Shown: positions 60,971 through 64,000 of the stretch, one piece after another
Layout of the letters: each line of letters starts with the position of its first letter
Numbering within the stretch: the first letter of the stretch is position 1
Source: Calidihabitans tengchongensis
GTDB lineage: Bacteria > Sysuimicrobiota > Sysuimicrobiia > Sysuimicrobiales > Kaftiobacteriaceae
Reading direction: 5' to 3'
Length of the DNA stretch: 64,000 nucleotides
Assembly (NCBI GenBank): GCA_031459615.1
Contig: JAVKIE010000010.1
Span: forward strand, 19,469-83,468
Translations under genes and position numbers: made by a program
The notes under the pieces: model-generated
The model's input: only the letters and a program-made list of their open reading frames with translations
Database searches by the model: none
What the model was told of the DNA's origin: nothing

Positions 60971-61824
60971 AGGTCCGACCGGCCGCCGCGATGGTGGTCG
61001 CGGCGGCCGCCGCAGCCGCCGCCGCGGGAGGGTGGTGGCGGACACCCGTCGGGGAGAGGGCGCCCGCTCCCTCGCGTCTGGGGGCGGCCTACGACCGCAG
61101 GGCCCCCACGGCGGAAGAGGAGGCCGGCGTCGCCCAGGAAGCGGCGGCCAACTGGACGCCCGGCGACGTCGGGCGGATCTCCTCCCCGCCTTCACCCTCT
61201 TCGTCGCGTCCCTCGCCGCCACGGCCGGGACCGTCAGCACACCGGGCTCCCGCCGGGACGACGGCACCATCCGCCGGTCCCGCGCGCTCTACTGCGGCGG
61301 AAAAGTCCGCCGCCAATCGTGCCGGTCCTGCGGGCGTCGCCGACGACAGCGATCGGGGAGGTACCGCCCTGCCGTCCCGACCGGGACGCCGCGTCGAAGG
61401 CGGCGAGGGCGCGTCTGTCCCGGCCGCGTCCTCCGCAGGCGCCGAGCCTGCCGCCGGCGGGGAGGTCTCCCCGGCCGCGGCCGCCGGGCCGCCCGCGGCC
61501 TCCCCGCCCGTCCTGACGCCGCCCGTCCTGCTGGAGACCGGCCGGCTGGACTACCCGCAGGCCGGCTACCGGATGGTGGTGGACCGCGACGGGCTGACCG
61601 CCCACGCGCGGGCGGAGGCCGTCGGGGGAACGGTCGTCCTCAAAGTTCTGGTGCGTGCCGACGGCACCGTGGGGGCGGTGGAGGTCGTCCGGTCGTCGGG
61701 GCACGCCTCCCTGGACGAAGTCGCGGCGTCCTCCGCCTGGAGCTGGGTGTTCCGACCGGCCACGCGGGACGGCGCTCCCATCGACGCCTGGGCGGTGGTG
61801 CCGGTCACCTTCGGTACGGAATAA
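60967..61824 (+). CDS. tonB: TonB-like energy transducer
   Basis: 285 aa from ATG 60967, overlapping the previous gene by 4 bp (ATGA). N-terminal membrane helix (AAAMVVAAAAAAAAAGGWW), a long Pro/Ala/Ser-rich periplasm-spanning region (residues 50-190) and a C-terminal TonB domain (about 205-285: VVLKVLVRADGTVGAVEVVR and SSAWSWVFRPATRDGAPIDA). Transfers proton-motive energy to BtuB. No exbB/exbD in the window. The stop abuts a GGAAAAA repeat arm. Confidence 0.82.
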   Translation: MKVRPAAAMVVAAAAAAAAAGGWWRTPVGERAPAPSRLGAAYDRRAPTAEEEAGVAQEAAANWTPGDVGRISSPPSPSSSRPSPPRPGPSAHRAPAGTTAPSAGPARSTAAEKSAANRAGPAGVADDSDRGGTALPSRPGRRVEGGEGASVPAASSAGAEPAAGGEVSPAAAAGPPAASPPVLTPPVLLETGRLDYPQAGYRMVVDRDGLTAHARAEAVGGTVVLKVLVRADGTVGAVEVVRSSGHASLDEVAASSAWSWVFRPATRDGAPIDAWAVVPVTFGTE

Positions 61825-61825
61825 C

Positions 61826-62350
61826 AAAGGAAAAAGGAAAAAGGAAAAGGGAAAAGGGAGAAGGGAAAAGGGAGAGCGAAGGGTTATGGTGGTGGGGGGC
61901 GGGTGGCGATGTGCAGGGGCACGGGTACCGTAAGCTCGCGGTCTGGCAGAAGGCGCACGCTTTCCTAAAGCTTGTTCTCAGTACATCAAGAGAATTCCCC
62001 CGCACCCGTGAGGCGCAGATCGTCAGGGCACAACTCTTGCGTGCAGCCATGTCTGTTCCTGCCAATATCGTTGAAGGCTACGGAGGTCAATACGGGAAGT
62101 CGTTCGTGCGGTATCTCAAAGTATCGCGAGGGTCAGCGTGGGAGGCCGACTACTGGATCTTTCTCGCTGAAGAAATCGGCGCGATTGACCGTACTTCGTA
62201 CGTTTCCCTCCGCCGATCCTGCGGGGAAGTCATTGCGATGCTGACCGCTGCCATCAACAAGGCCTCGCACTAATGGATCTCCCTTTGTTCTTCGCATCAG
62301 TTTGCAGTTGCCATTTTCCCTTTTCCCTTTTCCTTTTTCCCTTTTCCCTC
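61826..62350. mobile_element. Four-helix-bundle gene bracketed by inverted GGGAAAA heptamer arms
   Basis: Left arm 61826-61878 (aaaggaaaaaggaaaaagg...gggaaaagggagagcgaaggg) starts right after the tonB stop. Right arm 62313-62350 (ttttcccttttcccttttcc...) is its inverted counterpart inside the next gene. The only gene between is a four-helix-bundle protein (61911-62273). Inner GCGAAG motifs occur on both sides (61875-61880; minus strand of 62281-62296). Folding as RNA would give a stem with the gene in the loop, the layout known for 23S rRNA intervening sequences. Mobility is inference. Confidence 0.65.
61911..62273 (+). CDS. Four-helix-bundle (S23/IVP family) protein, copy B
   Basis: 120 aa from GTG 61911 with GGGTGG upstream. 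Family pattern: YRKLAVWQKAHAFLKLVLST, FPRTREAQIVRAQLLRAAMS, VPANIVEGYGGQYGKSFVRY, LKVSRGSAWEADYWIFLAEE and IGAIDRTSYVSLRRSC. Typical length. Less GC-rich than its neighbours, which hints at separate origin. Divergent from copy A (56968). Its stop TAA overlaps the next ATG by one base (TAATG). Function unknown. Confidence 0.9.
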   Translation: MQGHGYRKLAVWQKAHAFLKLVLSTSREFPRTREAQIVRAQLLRAAMSVPANIVEGYGGQYGKSFVRYLKVSRGSAWEADYWIFLAEEIGAIDRTSYVSLRRSCGEVIAMLTAAINKASH

Positions 62351-62749
62351 ATTCTCGCCCTCGACCCCGGGCGCGACAAGTGCGGCCTGGCGGCAGGAGA
62401 GGGCGGTCGGGTCCTGGCGCAGGCGGTCGTCCCGCGCAGCCACCTGGCCGCCGTGCTGGGGGAGTGGGCCGGCCGGTTTGCGGTGGACCGGGTCATCATC
62501 GGGGACCGCACGGGGGCGGCCGAGGTCCGGCAGGAAGTGGAGCGCGCGCTTCCGGGCACGCCGGTGAGCCTGGTGCCGGAGGAGGGAACGACGCTGCTGG
62601 CCCGCCGGCGGTACTTCCAGGACCACCCGCCCCGGGGGTGGCGGCGCCTGCTGCCTGTGTCCCTGCAGGAGCCGCCGGAGCCCTACGACGACTACGCGGC
62701 GGTGGTCCTGCTGGAGAGGTTCGCCGCCCGGGGCCCGGAGTCCGAATAG
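62273..62749 (+). CDS. YqgF/RuvX-like RNase H-fold protein with repeat-encoded N-terminus
   Basis: 158 aa from ATG 62273. The RNase H-like core starts at residue 27, ILALDPGRDKCGLAAGEGGR, with the first catalytic Asp in ALDPG; AVDRVIIGDRTGAAEVRQEV and PPEPYDDYAAVVLLERF (late acidic residues) follow. Residues 14-26 (HFPFSLFLFPFSL) come from the TTTTCCC repeat, so the natural start may once have been elsewhere. YqgF acts in pre-16S rRNA processing or as a Holliday-junction resolvase homologue; this divergent member may be a paralogue. Confidence 0.7.
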   Translation: MDLPLFFASVCSCHFPFSLFLFPFSLILALDPGRDKCGLAAGEGGRVLAQAVVPRSHLAAVLGEWAGRFAVDRVIIGDRTGAAEVRQEVERALPGTPVSLVPEEGTTLLARRRYFQDHPPRGWRRLLPVSLQEPPEPYDDYAAVVLLERFAARGPESE

Positions 62750-63185
62750 AGTTACTGTGGAAAAACTTCCTCCCGCCCGGCGGGCTGCGGACGCATCACG
62801 GGGGCGGGCAGGAGGAGTCGGGCCCGGGAGGAAGTATCTATCTTTTGGACGGACAAGCCGGAGCCGTGCCGGCCGGTAGCGCTGGCCGAAAAGACTCACA
62901 CAGACGCGGCAACCGGGTCCGGCCCGTCCACGCAGTGGATGCCCTGCGGCATCTCCGCAGGGGTGCAGTTCCCGGGTCACGTGCACAGGTGTCACCTGCC
63001 GTCTGCACACGGCGGCACCGGAGCGGCGGAAAGGGGGGATGGGGTATGGATGTGTCCGCCCGGGCCGGGACGGTAGGGGACAGCGGGCCCGCGGCCGTCG
63101 TCGAAGCAGGAAGGAAACACGACCACTTTCTGCAGATGCCGCCTGGCCGTCGGCCCGACAACTCCACACAGGGGGACACGAGCAG
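62750..63185 (+). other. 436-bp structured leader upstream of the SLH porin
   Basis: No gene seen. Contains the large inverted repeat at 62765-62835, then GGACGG (62847-62852) that can close with CCGTCC (near 62926-62931), enclosing CGGCC/GGCCG (near 62863-62883) and AACCGGGTCCGG. Further short hairpins lie at 62940-62960 (TGCGGCATCTCCGCA) and 62985-63015. It may be a long 5' UTR. No known riboswitch motif was recognised. Confidence 0.5.
62765..62835 (+). terminator. Long-loop hairpin followed by T-rich run
   Basis: ACTTCCTCCCG (62765-62775) is perfectly complementary to CGGGAGGAAGT (62825-62835); the loop holds its own CCCG..CGGG stem. TATCTATCTTTT follows. A likely factor-independent terminator for the YqgF-like gene. 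Confidence 0.6.
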
Positions 63186-64000
63186 ATGAGGAATCTGGCA
63201 CTGACCGTCGCAGCGATCCTCGTGCTCGCCACGGTCTCCCCCGTCTTCGCTCAGCCGTTCGCGGACGTCCCGACCGACCACTGGGCGTTTGACGCGATCG
63301 CTGAGCTCGCCGCGAAGGGCATCATCGAGGGCTTCCCCGATGGGACCTTCAAGGGCGACCGGGGGGTGACCCGCTACGAACTGGCCATGGTGGTGGCCAG
63401 GATCCTGGCCCGCATCGAGGCCATCAAGATCCCGCCGCCGCCCCCGCCGCCGCCACCGCCGCCGGCTCCGCCGCAGCCTGAGGTGACAAGGGCCGACATC
63501 CAGGCGATCCAGCGGCTGGTCAACGAGTTCCGCGCCGAGCTGGCCGCCCTGGGCGTGCGGGTGACCGCCGTCGAGGAGGAACTGGCGGCCCTCAAGGGCG
63601 CGCTGGACAAGACCACCATCACCGGCGACTGGACGTACGTCAACACTTTCGGTACTGGTGCGTTGGGTGAGGTCGCTCGCAACCGCGCCCGTCTGACCTT
63701 CAAGGGCAGCGTGGGCGCCGGCACGGCCGTGTTCGTCCGCGCGCGCTGGAACGCGACGCATACGGTGGCCGCCGGAGGCCCTACCAACGCCACCGACTTC
63801 GACCGGGTGTTCTTTGACTGGTCGTCGCCGTGGGGCGTTTCCTTCCGCGTGGGCCGCGACTACTGGTCGTTCGCCAACGGCATCCTGCTGTCGTCGGCGG
63901 AGACCAGCGGCGCCCGCAACGGCGTGCGCGCCAGCGGCTCTCTGGCGGGGTTCTCGTGGACAGCGCTCGGGTACTACCGTACCGGCACCAACGCTGTCAC
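63186..64000 (+). CDS. SLH-domain outer-membrane porin (OmpM/SlpA-like), 5' part
   Basis: Partial; runs off the right edge after about 271 codons. Signal peptide 1-22 (LALTVAAILVLATVSPVFA). One SLH domain, residues 24-80 (PFADVPTDHWAFDAIAELAA; GIIEGFPDGTFKGDRGVTRY), a run of 11 prolines, a coiled coil (about 100-140, IQAIQRLVNEFRAELAALGV) and then a beta-barrel (ITGDWTYVNTFGTG; FDWSSPWGVSFRVGRDYWSF). The SLH domain binds peptidoglycan-linked polymer and the barrel sits in the outer membrane, tethering the two. Common in Negativicutes, Deinococcus-Thermus and Cyanobacteria. Confidence 0.92.
   Translation, partial: MRNLALTVAAILVLATVSPVFAQPFADVPTDHWAFDAIAELAAKGIIEGFPDGTFKGDRGVTRYELAMVVARILARIEAIKIPPPPPPPPPPPAPPQPEVTRADIQAIQRLVNEFRAELAALGVRVTAVEEELAALKGALDKTTITGDWTYVNTFGTGALGEVARNRARLTFKGSVGAGTAVFVRARWNATHTVAAGGPTNATDFDRVFFDWSSPWGVSFRVGRDYWSFANGILLSSAETSGARNGVRASGSLAGFSWTALGYYRTGTNAV

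Noticed and set aside
62847..62931. Possible cyclic-di-GMP or other known riboswitch in the porin leader
   Set aside because: CACACAGACGCGGCAACC faintly recalls GEMM, but the GGGACGCAAAGCC core and the order of elements are missing.

Overview
The window is high-GC DNA from a bacterium with an outer membrane. It carries lipid A genes (lpxD, lpxC, lpxA, lpxI, lpxB), LPS transport genes (lptC, lptA, lptB, lptF), bamA, tamB, Skp/OmpH chaperones, a TonB-dependent B12 receptor and an SLH-domain porin. A single outer-membrane gene block, a SpoIVB-type S55 protease gene, glmU-prs and an SLH-anchored porin together recall diderm Terrabacteria (for example uncultured Armatimonadota or Sysuimicrobiota-like lineages). 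That placement is inference from gene content. Nearly all genes are on the + strand and tightly packed, often with 1-26 bp overlaps.

Layout. 1-2735 (minus): a pyruvate/acetoin-type 2-oxoacid dehydrogenase (E1alpha, E1beta, E2 cut by the window edge). 2834-4161: a small hypothetical and an adenosine deaminase-family gene. 4241-10016: a SUF Fe-S assembly operon (sufC-B-D, Rieske ferredoxin, sufS, sufU), then transketolase. 12095-17453: four complex I subunits (nuoB, D, I, C) and two sulfite-oxidase-fold proteins. 17589-24060: a DUF2203 protein, then lpd, branched-chain-type E1alpha/E1beta/E2 and lipoyl synthase. 24187-25308: two coupled small genes and ridA. 25440-27200: a visibly AT-richer restriction-modification island ending near tRNA-Gln(TTG). 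27720-29003: a PPOX-fold protein and a decayed haem-binding-protein pseudogene. 29004-34117: precursor and glycan genes (glmU, prs, a WecA/MraY-family transferase, wecB). 34195-56024: the outer-membrane block, from the S55 protein and tamB to lptF. 56077-58313: a glycosyltransferase, a four-helix-bundle protein and a DUF3084 protein. 58427-61824: a cobalamin riboswitch controlling btuB, a DUF6580-like membrane protein and a tonB. 61911-62749: a second four-helix-bundle gene and a YqgF-like gene. 63186 to the end: the SLH porin, cut by the edge.

Functional logic. The two dehydrogenase sets share lipoyl chemistry with lipA, and LipA needs Fe-S clusters that SUF supplies. GlmU makes UDP-GlcNAc, which feeds LpxA, WecB and the WecA-like enzyme. 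The lpx genes build lipid A, the lpt genes move it, and BamA/Skp/TamB service the beta-barrels (BtuB, SLH porin).

The most unusual signal is a set of dispersed short-period repeats between genes. The main family is GGGAAAA/GGGAAGA, read as TTTTCCC/TCTTCCC in the other orientation. A second is CGTTGAAA-like, and two others are palindromic. Two S23/IVP-type four-helix-bundle genes are each bracketed by inverted arms of such repeats. Elsewhere the same repeats lie as ORF-less inverted pairs. They also extend into coding sequence: in lptA the repeat encodes much of the signal-peptide core, and it also encodes the N-termini of the YqgF-like protein and a glycosyltransferase.
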